Shown: positions 42,949 through 50,763 of the stretch, piece after piece
Layout: every line of letters starts with the position of its first letter
Numbering within the stretch: position 1 is the stretch's first letter
Source of the DNA: Flavobacterium sp. H122
GTDB taxonomy: Bacteria; Bacteroidota; Bacteroidia; Flavobacteriales; Flavobacteriaceae
Direction of reading: 5' to 3'
NCBI RefSeq assembly: GCF_004959765.1
Contig: NZ_SJZD01000002.1
Span: forward strand, 310,001-374,000
Length of the DNA: 64,000 nucleotides
The notes under the pieces: generated by a model
What the model was told of the DNA's origin: nothing
The model's input: the letters and a program-made list of their open reading frames with translations, nothing else
Database searches by the model: none
Position numbers and translations under genes: made by a program

Positions 42949-45048
42949 ATGAAAAAAATACTTTTCGCTTTATTTATAATAGCTTTTCAAAACGTTTTTG
43001 CACAAGTAAATAATCAGGAAAAATTTCCGGTTTTTCCGGCTTGCCAAAATACTTTAAATAAGGATTTGGAGCTTTGTTTTTATAATCAACTGGAAGATTT
43101 TGTGTATAAAAATTTCCAGATACCCGATGTGGTTAAAGAGAAAGATTTTAAAGGAAAGGTTATTACGCTTTTTGAAGTGGACACAACAGGTATTTTTAAA
43201 GTTTTGTATGTTGACGCCATTTATCCGGAATTGATTGAAGAGTCTAAAAGGGTATTTTCTGTTTTGCCAAAAGTTGAACCTTCAACGTATAACGGAAATC
43301 CTGCATATGCAAGATATACTTTGACAACCTATATTCCACTAAAGAATCCCGCTGAAAAAAAAGAAGATGTAATTACTTCTGAAAAAATTCAGGTTGGACT
43401 GAAAGATGAAAGTAATGAATTTGAATCTGTAAAAAAAGAATATAAAAAGTTTGATAATCCTCAGTTTAAAAGTCATTTGAATATTCCTTTATCGCACAGT
43501 TATTATGCGCAGTTCGACGGATTTATGAATCAGGTAGGTACCAACAGTCATACGGGTTCCAGACCATTTACGTATAATGAGGTTGTAAAATATTATGATT
43601 TTAATGCGGTAAACGATAAAATCAAATTGAATAAAACAGGCTGGTGGGGCAGGAAATTGTTTAATGAAAATCTGGTTGCTATTCAGGGGGAAGACTATTG
43701 GTTTACAATGAATCCTGTCTGGGATTTACGCTTAGGTAAGACTTCTCCGGAAACTGATGGTTTTACTTATAATAATACAAGAGCAATTCAAATACAAGGA
43801 GGTTTAGGTGAAAATCTGACATTTACTTCTTCTATTTTTGAAAGTCAGGGTTTCTTTGCCGAATATTATAACAGACTCTCAATTTCACAAAAGCCATCCG
43901 GTGGTAATCCTGCGATAATTCCTGGAATTGGTATAGCCAAAGATTTTAGAGGGAACCAATTTGATTTTCCTTCTGCAGATGCCAATATTTCATATACGCC
44001 CAGTTCGCATTTGAATCTTCAGTTAGGATATAGCCGGAATTTTATAGGTGATGGTTATCGTTCGTTGTTGGAAGGAGATGGGGCCAGTCCTTATCCGTTT
44101 GTAAAGATTAATACAACTTTCTGGAAAATTAAATATACCAACACCTATATGTGGCTTAAAGATGTCCGTCCGGCAGTCACTGCCGAAAAGACTTACGCCA
44201 CAAAATATATGGCGAATCATTATTTGAGCTGGAATGCATCCAAAAGGCTGAATATAGGTTTCTTTGAATCGGTTGTATGGTCAAATACAAATAACAGAGG
44301 GTTTGATATTAACTTTGTGAATCCTGTGATTTTCTACCGTTCCGTTGAATTTTCCTCTTCTTCAAAAAGTGGAAATGCGGCATTGGGATTGACAACAAAA
44401 TACAAATGGAGCAACAGTGTGAATTTTTATGGACAGTTGCTGATAGATGAATTTGCGGTTGGTGATATGTTTGGCAGTGATAAAAGCTGGCGCAATAAGA
44501 TGGCGTATCAGATAGGAGGAAAATATTATAACGCTTTCGGTGTGCCGAATTTATATCTGCAGGCGGAATATAATATTGTGCGGCCTTACGTGTATTCGCA
44601 TAGTGAAGTGCTTACGAATTATGGTCATAACAATCAGAGTATGGGGCATAACTGGGGATCAAACTTAAGTGAATTGGTGGCGATAGCGCGTTATAATAAA
44701 GGGAGATTGTTTGGAGAGGCTAAATTGAATCTTGGAGTCAGAGGTTTTGATTTTGATACAGCATCAGATACTAAAAACTATGGATCAAATATCTATAAAG
44801 ATTATGATGATCAAAGATTTGCTGACAAAGGTGTGAAAGTTGGTCAGGGAAATAAAACGAATATTTTTATGGCAGATCTAAATGCCGGTTATCTGGTGAA
44901 TCCAAATGCTAATTTGAAGCTTTTTGCTAATTTTATTTATCGAAATTTCAGCCCGGCTGCAAACACGGCCACTGTGTTTAAAGAAAATACAACCTGGTTC
45001 TCAATCGGACTGCGTTCAGATGTGTTTAACTGGTATTTTGATTATTAA
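42949..45048 (+). CDS. remB: gliding motility protein RemB-like outer-membrane protein
   Basis: A 699-residue exported protein. Residues 1-18 are a signal peptide (LFALFIIAFQNVFAQ). Residues about 25-135 resemble a TonB C-terminal-type domain (KGKVITLFEVDTTGIFKVLYV). From about 180 on the sequence is strand-rich, with SHSYYAQFDGF, FTSSIFESQGFFAEYY and a C-terminus in Tyr-Phe-Asp-Tyr, as in an outer-membrane barrel of the Wzi-like type. The assignment to RemB, which affects gliding in F. johnsoniae, rests on overall pattern and on the position downstream of sprA-gcvH-vanZ-deoC. Biochemical function is unknown. Confidence 0.75.
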   Translation: MKKILFALFIIAFQNVFAQVNNQEKFPVFPACQNTLNKDLELCFYNQLEDFVYKNFQIPDVVKEKDFKGKVITLFEVDTTGIFKVLYVDAIYPELIEESKRVFSVLPKVEPSTYNGNPAYARYTLTTYIPLKNPAEKKEDVITSEKIQVGLKDESNEFESVKKEYKKFDNPQFKSHLNIPLSHSYYAQFDGFMNQVGTNSHTGSRPFTYNEVVKYYDFNAVNDKIKLNKTGWWGRKLFNENLVAIQGEDYWFTMNPVWDLRLGKTSPETDGFTYNNTRAIQIQGGLGENLTFTSSIFESQGFFAEYYNRLSISQKPSGGNPAIIPGIGIAKDFRGNQFDFPSADANISYTPSSHLNLQLGYSRNFIGDGYRSLLEGDGASPYPFVKINTTFWKIKYTNTYMWLKDVRPAVTAEKTYATKYMANHYLSWNASKRLNIGFFESVVWSNTNNRGFDINFVNPVIFYRSVEFSSSSKSGNAALGLTTKYKWSNSVNFYGQLLIDEFAVGDMFGSDKSWRNKMAYQIGGKYYNAFGVPNLYLQAEYNIVRPYVYSHSEVLTNYGHNNQSMGHNWGSNLSELVAIARYNKGRLFGEAKLNLGVRGFDFDTASDTKNYGSNIYKDYDDQRFADKGVKVGQGNKTNIFMADLNAGYLVNPNANLKLFANFIYRNFSPAANTATVFKENTTWFSIGLRSDVFNWYFDY

Positions 45049-45100
45049 AAGGAAATGGGAAGAATGATTTTTATGGATTATTGAAATAGGATTTGATTTG

Positions 45101-45517
45101 ATGTTTTTGAAAGTAGAAATCAGGAAAATTGTTGATTATATTTTTAACGATGGTCACCACGATAATGATGTTAAAGAAATTTATGATAATTATTTTACAT
45201 CTTGTGATTTTGAAGTTTTTTCAAAATCATTTGTAAAAGTTTGTGGTGAAAAAATTATGCTTTTTGGGTCAAATAATATCAAATTGAAAAATGAAGTAAA
45301 TTCAGATGATTCTTTTTTAAGTGAAATTGCTGATAAATTTGATTTAATATTAAAAATAGATGGTTTTAGTTTAAAATGTGTTGTTGAGAATCATTTTTTT
45401 GATGATTTTTTCTTTCTTAATTACGATGAAAAATATATAATCATATACGGCCTAGGAGGAAGTAAATTTGTAGAAAGTATATATATACATGGGCTTTGGG
45501 AAGTTTTGAAAGATTAA
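45101..45517 (+). CDS. hypothetical protein, AT-rich orphan ORF
   Basis: A 138-residue soluble protein with many Phe, Asp and Lys residues and no signal peptide or membrane helix. I do not recognise it. The ATG at 45101 is preferred over the TTG at 45098. It has no evident promoter and no obvious partner. The coding DNA and the surrounding gaps (45049-45100 and 45518-45650) look more AT-rich than remB and the oxidase genes on either side, which suggests a recent acquisition. The size and acidic character recall small immunity-type proteins, but that is only a guess. Confidence 0.55.
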   Translation: MFLKVEIRKIVDYIFNDGHHDNDVKEIYDNYFTSCDFEVFSKSFVKVCGEKIMLFGSNNIKLKNEVNSDDSFLSEIADKFDLILKIDGFSLKCVVENHFFDDFFFLNYDEKYIIIYGLGGSKFVESIYIHGLWEVLKD

Positions 45518-45651
45518 AGTTTAAAATTCCCGGGTTTATAATCAAAATATTATTTTCGATTTTTTGCTAAAATTTTTTGTTTCTTCAAATTTGGAATGTT
45601 TCTCTAGTTAATTAATCTCATGCAAAACTTTTAAACTTTTAAACTAAAGAC

Positions 45652-45659
45652 TATCTTTG
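45652..45659 (+). promoter_or_regulatory. -7 box of the cyoE-oxidase gene cluster
   Basis: TATCTTTG, 23 bases before the cyoE TTG start; TTTT lies 19 bases upstream. Two short direct copies of CTTTTAAA lie just upstream. Confidence 0.55.
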
Positions 45660-45682
45660 CATCGATTTTTAAAAATATTGCC

Positions 45683-46585
45683 TTGAGCACTGTAAATTCT
45701 ACTTTTTCATTAAAATCTATATTTCTTGACTTCAAAGAGATCACCAAAGCGGGTCTGGCTGTCAGTGTGGTATTTTCCTCAGTGGCCGGATATTTGCTTG
45801 GAGTTGAGGAAATCAATCAGCAAAGTCTGATAACGCTGGCTATGCTTGCTGTTGGCGGCTATTGCATGGTGGGAGCCTCTAATGCTTACAATCAAATCAT
45901 AGAAAAAGATCTGGATGCCTTAATGGATAGAACTAAAAACCGTCCTATTCCTTCCGGCAGAATGACAGTTACTGCTGCTTTTGTAATTGCTTCGGTTCTC
46001 GCGGTTCTTGGAGTTGTGATTTTGTATAATATCAATGAGAAATCGGCTATGTTTGGCGCGATTTCAATATTTTTATATACCAGTGTCTATACGCCTCTAA
46101 AAACCAAAACACCGCTTTCGGTTTTTGTTGGAGCATTTCCCGGAGCAATTCCGTTTATGTTGGGGTGGGTTGCCGCTACAGGTGAGTTCGGGATTGAAGC
46201 CGGTACTTTGTTTTTAATTCAGTTTTTCTGGCAATTTCCCCATTTCTGGTCTATTGGCTGGTTTTTATATGATGATTATAAAAAAGGAGGTTTTTTTATG
46301 CTGCCTACAGGAAATAGAGATAAATCAACGGCTATGCAGACGATATTGTATACTTTGTGGCTGGTGGTTGCTTCGGTATTGCCTAGTTTCGGATATACAG
46401 GCCAGTTATATTTAACAGGTGTTTCTGCAATTATAGTTTTGCTTTTAGGTTTTTGGATGCTGTATTTTGCTGTCAAACTCTATCAGGAACAGACTGATAA
46501 GGCTGCCAAACGATTAATGCTGGTGAGTGTTTCGTATATCTCACTGCTTCAAATAGTATATATTTTAGATAAATTTTTACGATAA
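45683..46585 (+). CDS. cyoE: protoheme IX farnesyltransferase (heme O synthase)
   Basis: An inner-membrane prenyltransferase that makes heme O for heme-copper oxidases. The 300-residue product has about nine helices and the prenyl-diphosphate site NAYNQIIEKDLDALMDRTKNRP (Asn/Asp-rich) plus the second motif YDDYKKGGFFML. The start is probably the TTG at 45683, giving MSTVNSTFSLKSIF; no nearby ATG precedes the first helix. The next ATG follows its stop without a gap, so it is the first gene of an oxidase operon. Confidence 0.95.
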   Translation: MSTVNSTFSLKSIFLDFKEITKAGLAVSVVFSSVAGYLLGVEEINQQSLITLAMLAVGGYCMVGASNAYNQIIEKDLDALMDRTKNRPIPSGRMTVTAAFVIASVLAVLGVVILYNINEKSAMFGAISIFLYTSVYTPLKTKTPLSVFVGAFPGAIPFMLGWVAATGEFGIEAGTLFLIQFFWQFPHFWSIGWFLYDDYKKGGFFMLPTGNRDKSTAMQTILYTLWLVVASVLPSFGYTGQLYLTGVSAIIVLLLGFWMLYFAVKLYQEQTDKAAKRLMLVSVSYISLLQIVYILDKFLR

Positions 46586-47167
46586 ATGGAACTTTCTATA
46601 CAAGAAGAGAAACAGAAAAAAGCGCGTTCATACAAGCTTATTCTGTTGTTTGGAATGCTGAGTATGTTTATGATGTTTGCGGGATTAACCAGTGCTTATC
46701 TGGTGAGTGCTTCCCGTAAAGACTGGATTCATGAAATGATTTTACCTCCGGCTTTTACAATTAGTACGATTGTGATTATTATGAGCAGTGTGACTGTTCA
46801 CTTTGCTAAAATGGCAATCAAAAAGGACGACCGGAAAAATACAACAATATTTTTATTGGCTACTTTGCTTCTTGGGTTGACATTTGTATTTTTTCAATTC
46901 AAAGGCTTTAGTCAGGTAATTGATATGGGGTATTATTTTACAGGAAGTGAAAGTACTGTGACTACTTCGTTCTTGTATATGCTTACATTATTGCACCTGG
47001 TGCACCTTTTTGCAGGCGTTATTTCGCTTTTAATTATAATTTATAATCATTATAAACAAAAATACAACTCATCTCAAACCACTGGAATTGAGCTAGGTGC
47101 GATGTTTTGGCACTTTTTGGACTTTCTTTGGGTGTATTTGTTTTTGTTTTTGTATTTCGTAAAATAA
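46586..47167 (+). CDS. cytochrome c oxidase subunit III family protein (short paralogue)
   Basis: A 193-residue, five-helix membrane protein of the heme-copper oxidase subunit III family: LFGMLSMFMMFAGLTSAYLV at the first helix, LLHLVHLFAGVISLL and AMFWHFLDFLWVYLFLFLYF at the C-terminus. It starts on the base after the cyoE stop. A second, longer subunit III gene follows 31 bases later with its own promoter. The two may be used in one complex or in alternative forms. Confidence 0.9.
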   Translation: MELSIQEEKQKKARSYKLILLFGMLSMFMMFAGLTSAYLVSASRKDWIHEMILPPAFTISTIVIIMSSVTVHFAKMAIKKDDRKNTTIFLLATLLLGLTFVFFQFKGFSQVIDMGYYFTGSESTVTTSFLYMLTLLHLVHLFAGVISLLIIIYNHYKQKYNSSQTTGIELGAMFWHFLDFLWVYLFLFLYFVK

Positions 47168-47177
47168 GAAAAAAACG

Positions 47178-47185
47178 TACATTTG
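47178..47185 (+). promoter_or_regulatory. -7 box upstream of the long subunit III gene
   Basis: TACATTTG, 11 bases after the preceding stop codon; it could add transcription of the second half of the oxidase cluster. Confidence 0.6.
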
Positions 47186-47198
47186 ACAACTTTTTAAA

Positions 47199-48185
47199 AT
47201 GAATTCTATGGCAACGACAGTTACTACAAGTACTGAAGGTAAAGTTTGGGGCGGCGGAAACGAGCCTTTGAAAGCGAGCTATGGTAAACTGATGATGTGG
47301 TTCTTCATCGTATCAGATGCTCTAACTTTCTCTGGATTCCTTGCTTCTTACGGTTTTTCAAGATTTAAATTTATCGAAACTTGGCCTTTGGCCGATGAGG
47401 TGTTTACACACTTCCCATTCATGCACGGAGTTCCTGCGCCAATGTACTACGTTGCATTGATGACTTTTATCCTTATCTTTTCATCAGTAACTATGGTGTT
47501 GGCAGTTGATGCCGGTCATCAGATGAAAAAAGATAAAGTGGCGGTTTACATGTTCTTAACTATCATTGGTGGTTTGATTTTCGTTGGTTCTCAGGCTTGG
47601 GAATGGAAAAACTTCATCAAAGGAGAATATGGAGCTGTGGAGACTAAAGGCGGGTCAATTCTGCAATTCGTTGACAAAAGCGGGAAAAGAGTTGCTTTAC
47701 ATGAATTTGCGGTTGCTTTGCCGGAAGAACGTGTGCAGCACAAACGCAGCAATGGTTTGTGGTACGAAGATGAGCCTGCATTGACGTCTGTGTCAGTTGC
47801 TGAAGTAGTGGCTGGTTTTAAAGCTAATGAGAATGTTTTAGTGCGTTCTGAAAAAATAGATCAGACTACTAAACAAAAAATAGTTTTATCCCGTGAAGAG
47901 TCACTTGCTCATTTGGAATCAGCTGTTTCTGTAATTGAAGGGGCTAATCTTAAGCAAAATGAGTACGGAAATAAGTTGTTTGCTGACTTCTTCTTCTTTA
48001 TTACAGGATTCCACGGATTCCACGTATTTTCAGGGGTAGTTATCAATATTATCATCTTCTTGAATGTGCTTTTAGGTACTTATGAGAGAAGAGGTAGTTA
48101 TGAAATGGTTGAAAAAGTAGGTTTGTACTGGCACTTTGTAGATTTAGTTTGGGTGTTTGTATTTACATTCTTCTACTTAGTATAA
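47199..48185 (+). CDS. cytochrome c oxidase subunit III (long form)
   Basis: A 328-residue membrane protein of subunit III type: LMMWFFIVSDALTFSGFLASYGF at the first helix, VGSQAWEWKNFI, FFFITGFHGFHVFSGVVINI and a final VGLYWHFVDLVWVFVFTFFYL. A charged insert of about 100 residues (about 145-250) between helices, rich in Glu/Lys, is longer than in typical subunit III. Translation may start at 47199 or at the ATG nine bases later (MATTVTTS). It precedes subunit IV by 19 bases. Confidence 0.92.
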   Translation: MNSMATTVTTSTEGKVWGGGNEPLKASYGKLMMWFFIVSDALTFSGFLASYGFSRFKFIETWPLADEVFTHFPFMHGVPAPMYYVALMTFILIFSSVTMVLAVDAGHQMKKDKVAVYMFLTIIGGLIFVGSQAWEWKNFIKGEYGAVETKGGSILQFVDKSGKRVALHEFAVALPEERVQHKRSNGLWYEDEPALTSVSVAEVVAGFKANENVLVRSEKIDQTTKQKIVLSREESLAHLESAVSVIEGANLKQNEYGNKLFADFFFFITGFHGFHVFSGVVINIIIFLNVLLGTYERRGSYEMVEKVGLYWHFVDLVWVFVFTFFYLV

Positions 48186-48204
48186 TAAAAAAATATTAGA
48201 TCTT

Positions 48205-48555
48205 ATGGGACACGCACACGAATCTAACGTAGGTAGAATTTGGAAGGTTTTTGGAATTTTATCTTTAATCACAATAGTAGAAGTTGCTTTGGGTATTTAT
48301 AAGCCGCATTCGTTACTTTTTACAAACGTGTTGGGAATGAATTTACTTAACTGGATATTCATTATTTTAACAGTAGCAAAAGCATATGGAATTATGTGGG
48401 CATTCATGCACTTGGAAGGTGAAGTGGCAGCACTTCGCTGGTCTGTTGTAGGTCCGCTGGTATTTCTTATCATATATTTAGTGTTCATCTTATTGGTAGA
48501 AGCTGATTATGTATTTGAGGTGTTTAGAGATTCAACTATCAAGTGGAATTTTTAA
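48205..48555 (+). CDS. cytochrome c oxidase subunit IV family protein
   Basis: A 116-residue protein with three membrane helices (about 11-31, 36-66 and 80-104), matching the prokaryotic subunit IV family in size, topology and position directly after subunit III. The conserved WAFMHLEGE between helices 2 and 3 supports this. A terminator 20 bases later closes this transcript. Confidence 0.9.
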   Translation: MGHAHESNVGRIWKVFGILSLITIVEVALGIYKPHSLLFTNVLGMNLLNWIFIILTVAKAYGIMWAFMHLEGEVAALRWSVVGPLVFLIIYLVFILLVEADYVFEVFRDSTIKWNF

Positions 48556-48575
48556 CAACATATTAATTCATAAAG

Positions 48576-48602
48576 AATCCCGATTTAGTCGGGATTTTTT
48601 TA
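48576..48602 (+). terminator. intrinsic terminator after subunit IV
   Basis: AATCCCGA, loop TTTAG, TCGGGATT, then T tract. The T tract runs directly into the -7 box of the next gene. Confidence 0.9.
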
Positions 48603-48608
48603 TTTTTG
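48601..48608 (+). promoter_or_regulatory. -7 box overlapping a terminator tail
   Basis: TATTTTTG (TAnnTTTG), 22 bases before the ATG at 48631; it begins inside the T tract of the terminator. Confidence 0.5.
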
Positions 48609-48630
48609 TACTCTCTTAAATTCCTCTCTA

Positions 48631-49305
48631 ATGAATAAGAAACTTATATTGATTGTATTGTTGGTTTTGCCAATAGTAATATATCTTATCTTCGCATCTG
48701 CGACTCATAATCAGCTGTTTTTGCCTACTTTGTCAAAAAATAACAGGGAATTGCCTGACTGGAAATCGTTGAATGGCGAAAAAGTTTTTTTAAAAAATAA
48801 AATCACAGTAGTCGGATTTATTGGTGACAATATAAAAGAAGCTCAAGGAAACATATTTAATTTGAATCAAAAAATATACGATAAGTATGTTGGTTTCAAA
48901 GATTTTCAGATTGTTTTGATTGCTGTTGACGGAAGTCAGGACAAAGTCAAAGCGCTGTTTGAAAAACTAGCCGGATTTACTGAAAACTTATCTGGTTACA
49001 AAGTTGTTTTTGCGTCTAAACCTGAAATACAAGCCTATTTCGATTCTTTTAATCTGAAAGGAAAACTGGATGCCAACTGTGCAACGTCAGAAGTCTATAT
49101 CATGGACAAAGACATTAATCACAGGGGACGAAAAGGGAAAAATAAAGAAGGTAAAGAAGAATACCGTGAAAGTTATAATGCTGTTTCTGCAGCAGATTTG
49201 CATAACGAAATGACCGACGATGTTAAAATTCTATTACGCGAATACCGTTTGGCATTAAAACGCAACAAGAACAAAGAGAACTTCCGTTTACACGAAAAGA
49301 AATAA
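48631..49305 (+). CDS. membrane-anchored thioredoxin-like protein of the oxidase cluster (hypothetical)
   Basis: A 224-residue protein with one N-terminal membrane helix (about 4-24) and a soluble domain facing the periplasm. The pattern NKITVVGFIGDNIKEAQGNIF followed by FQIVLIAVDGSQDKVK resembles the core strands of a thioredoxin-like fold, but no CxxC is present. The C-terminus is strongly basic. It is one base upstream of the Sco gene and first in a four-gene set, so a role in oxidase or copper-site assembly is plausible inference. Confidence 0.75.
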   Translation: MNKKLILIVLLVLPIVIYLIFASATHNQLFLPTLSKNNRELPDWKSLNGEKVFLKNKITVVGFIGDNIKEAQGNIFNLNQKIYDKYVGFKDFQIVLIAVDGSQDKVKALFEKLAGFTENLSGYKVVFASKPEIQAYFDSFNLKGKLDANCATSEVYIMDKDINHRGRKGKNKEGKEEYRESYNAVSAADLHNEMTDDVKILLREYRLALKRNKNKENFRLHEKK

Positions 49306-49306
49306 T

Positions 49307-49990
49307 ATGAAAAATAAATCCTACATAGGCGTAAGTTTTATAATTCTGATTTTTGGAATTTTAGTGATTCCAAAAATTGTCCAAAGAATTAAAAATGGAG
49401 AGATTGTAAAAGATGAAAGGTTAGGGAAAGTCGCGGACCAAGGCACTGGTAAAAGTGATCTTTATGAAGTAGGGAAATCTCCTTCTTTCTCGTTAATCAA
49501 TCAAAACGGTAAAAGTATATCAAATGAGGATTACAAAGGTAAGGTATATGTGGTTGAATTCTTTTTTACTACCTGTCCTACGATTTGCCCCATTATGAAT
49601 AAAAACATGAAATTGGTTCAGGACAGTTTTGCATCCAACGCAAATTTCGGGATTGCTTCAATAACAATCAATCCTGAAAATGATACACCTGAAGTATTGA
49701 AGGAACATGCCGAAGGGTTACAATTAAACGGTATGAACTGGCATTTTTTAACTGGAGAGCAAAAATATATTTATGAAATAGCTCAAAAAGGTTTTAATCT
49801 TTATGTTGGTGAAAACAAAAAGGCGAATGGCGGTTTTGAACATTCTGGAATGTTTGCTCTGATCGATAAGGAAGGAAATATCCGTTGCCGTAAAGATGAT
49901 TTTGGCAACCCTATTGTATACTATGATGGTTTAAAACCTGAAGGAATCAAACAAATTAAACAAGATATATCAAAACTTTTAGCAGAATAA
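49307..49990 (+). CDS. SCO1/SenC family copper chaperone
   Basis: A 227-residue membrane-anchored thioredoxin-fold protein that helps build the CuA site of cytochrome oxidase. The copper ligands are visible: FFFTTCPTICPIMNKN (CxxxC) and the later histidine in GGFEHSGMFALID. An N-terminal helix (about 6-22) anchors it. Its stop overlaps the next start by one base (TAATG), showing tight coupling to the DUF420 gene. Confidence 0.94.
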   Translation: MKNKSYIGVSFIILIFGILVIPKIVQRIKNGEIVKDERLGKVADQGTGKSDLYEVGKSPSFSLINQNGKSISNEDYKGKVYVVEFFFTTCPTICPIMNKNMKLVQDSFASNANFGIASITINPENDTPEVLKEHAEGLQLNGMNWHFLTGEQKYIYEIAQKGFNLYVGENKKANGGFEHSGMFALIDKEGNIRCRKDDFGNPIVYYDGLKPEGIKQIKQDISKLLAE

Positions 49991-50532
49991 TGGAAAATAC
50001 TAATATCGAAAAAAAATATAACGTTTGGATCGTAATTTTATCAGTGGCTATTCCTCTGGTGGTTGCATTATTATTTAAGGTAAAGCTAAAAGATTTTGGA
50101 TTTGATGTCAAACCTTTGTCTTTTTTGCCTCCTATTTATGCAACAATCAACGGAATCACTGCTGTGCTTTTAGTCAGTGCAGTAATAGCTGTGAAAAACG
50201 GCAACAGAGTATTACATGAGCGTTTAATGAAATCTGCTATAGCATGTTCTGTTGCATTTTTAGGGATGTATGTAGCGTATCATATGACTGCGGAAGCAAC
50301 TCCTTATGGCGGTACTGGATTAATGCGCGGTATCTATTTCTTTATCCTGGTTTCGCATATAGTACTTTCTATCGGTATTATACCATTGGTGCTGGTTACT
50401 TATGTAAGAGCGCTTGCACAACGTTTTGACAGGCATAAAAAAATTGCAAAAATTGCATTTCCGCTTTGGTTATATGTGGCTGTTACAGGAGTTATTGTAT
50501 ACTTAATGATTTCACCTTATTATGTTAATTAG
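49990..50532 (+). CDS. DUF420 family membrane protein
   Basis: A 180-residue protein with about five membrane helices and conserved His residues in RVLHERLMKSA, YVAYHMTAEATPYGG, LVSHIVLS and RFDRHKKIAK. DUF420 proteins (CtaM-like) are known near oxidase assembly genes and are needed for heme-copper oxidase activity in some Firmicutes. The gene is coupled to sco at its start and overlaps the next small gene by 11 bases. Confidence 0.9.
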   Translation: MENTNIEKKYNVWIVILSVAIPLVVALLFKVKLKDFGFDVKPLSFLPPIYATINGITAVLLVSAVIAVKNGNRVLHERLMKSAIACSVAFLGMYVAYHMTAEATPYGGTGLMRGIYFFILVSHIVLSIGIIPLVLVTYVRALAQRFDRHKKIAKIAFPLWLYVAVTGVIVYLMISPYYVN

Positions 50533-50758
50533 TCAAAAATTGAAAATAAAATTTACATTTCTTATTTCTTATTGCCTATTGCCTATTGCTTCAAATGCCC
50601 AATGCGCCATGTGCCGTGCTTCATTGGAAAGTACAGGAGACACTGCTCAGGCTGAAGCAGTGAATGACGGAATAGTTTACCTTATGGCAATTCCGTATAT
50701 TTTGGTTGGAATTGCAGCTATTTATATATATAAAATGTATAAGAAAAAAAGAGCTTAA
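50522..50758 (+). CDS. small CxxC membrane protein of the oxidase cluster
   Basis: A 78-residue protein: signal/helix at about 9-26, then a short exported segment with CAMCRASLE (Cys-x-x-Cys), then a helix at about 50-70 and a basic tail. It overlaps the DUF420 gene and ends the cluster. The CxxC outside the membrane would suit copper binding or thiol chemistry in oxidase assembly; this is inference from context. I do not know a named family. Confidence 0.78.
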   Translation: MLISQKLKIKFTFLISYCLLPIASNAQCAMCRASLESTGDTAQAEAVNDGIVYLMAIPYILVGIAAIYIYKMYKKKRA

Positions 50759-50763
50759 AACTT

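Noticed and set aside
45620..45650. Tandem CTTTTAAA repeats upstream of cyoE
   Set aside because: Only about two copies in very AT-rich DNA; they fall in the promoter region and need no further explanation.
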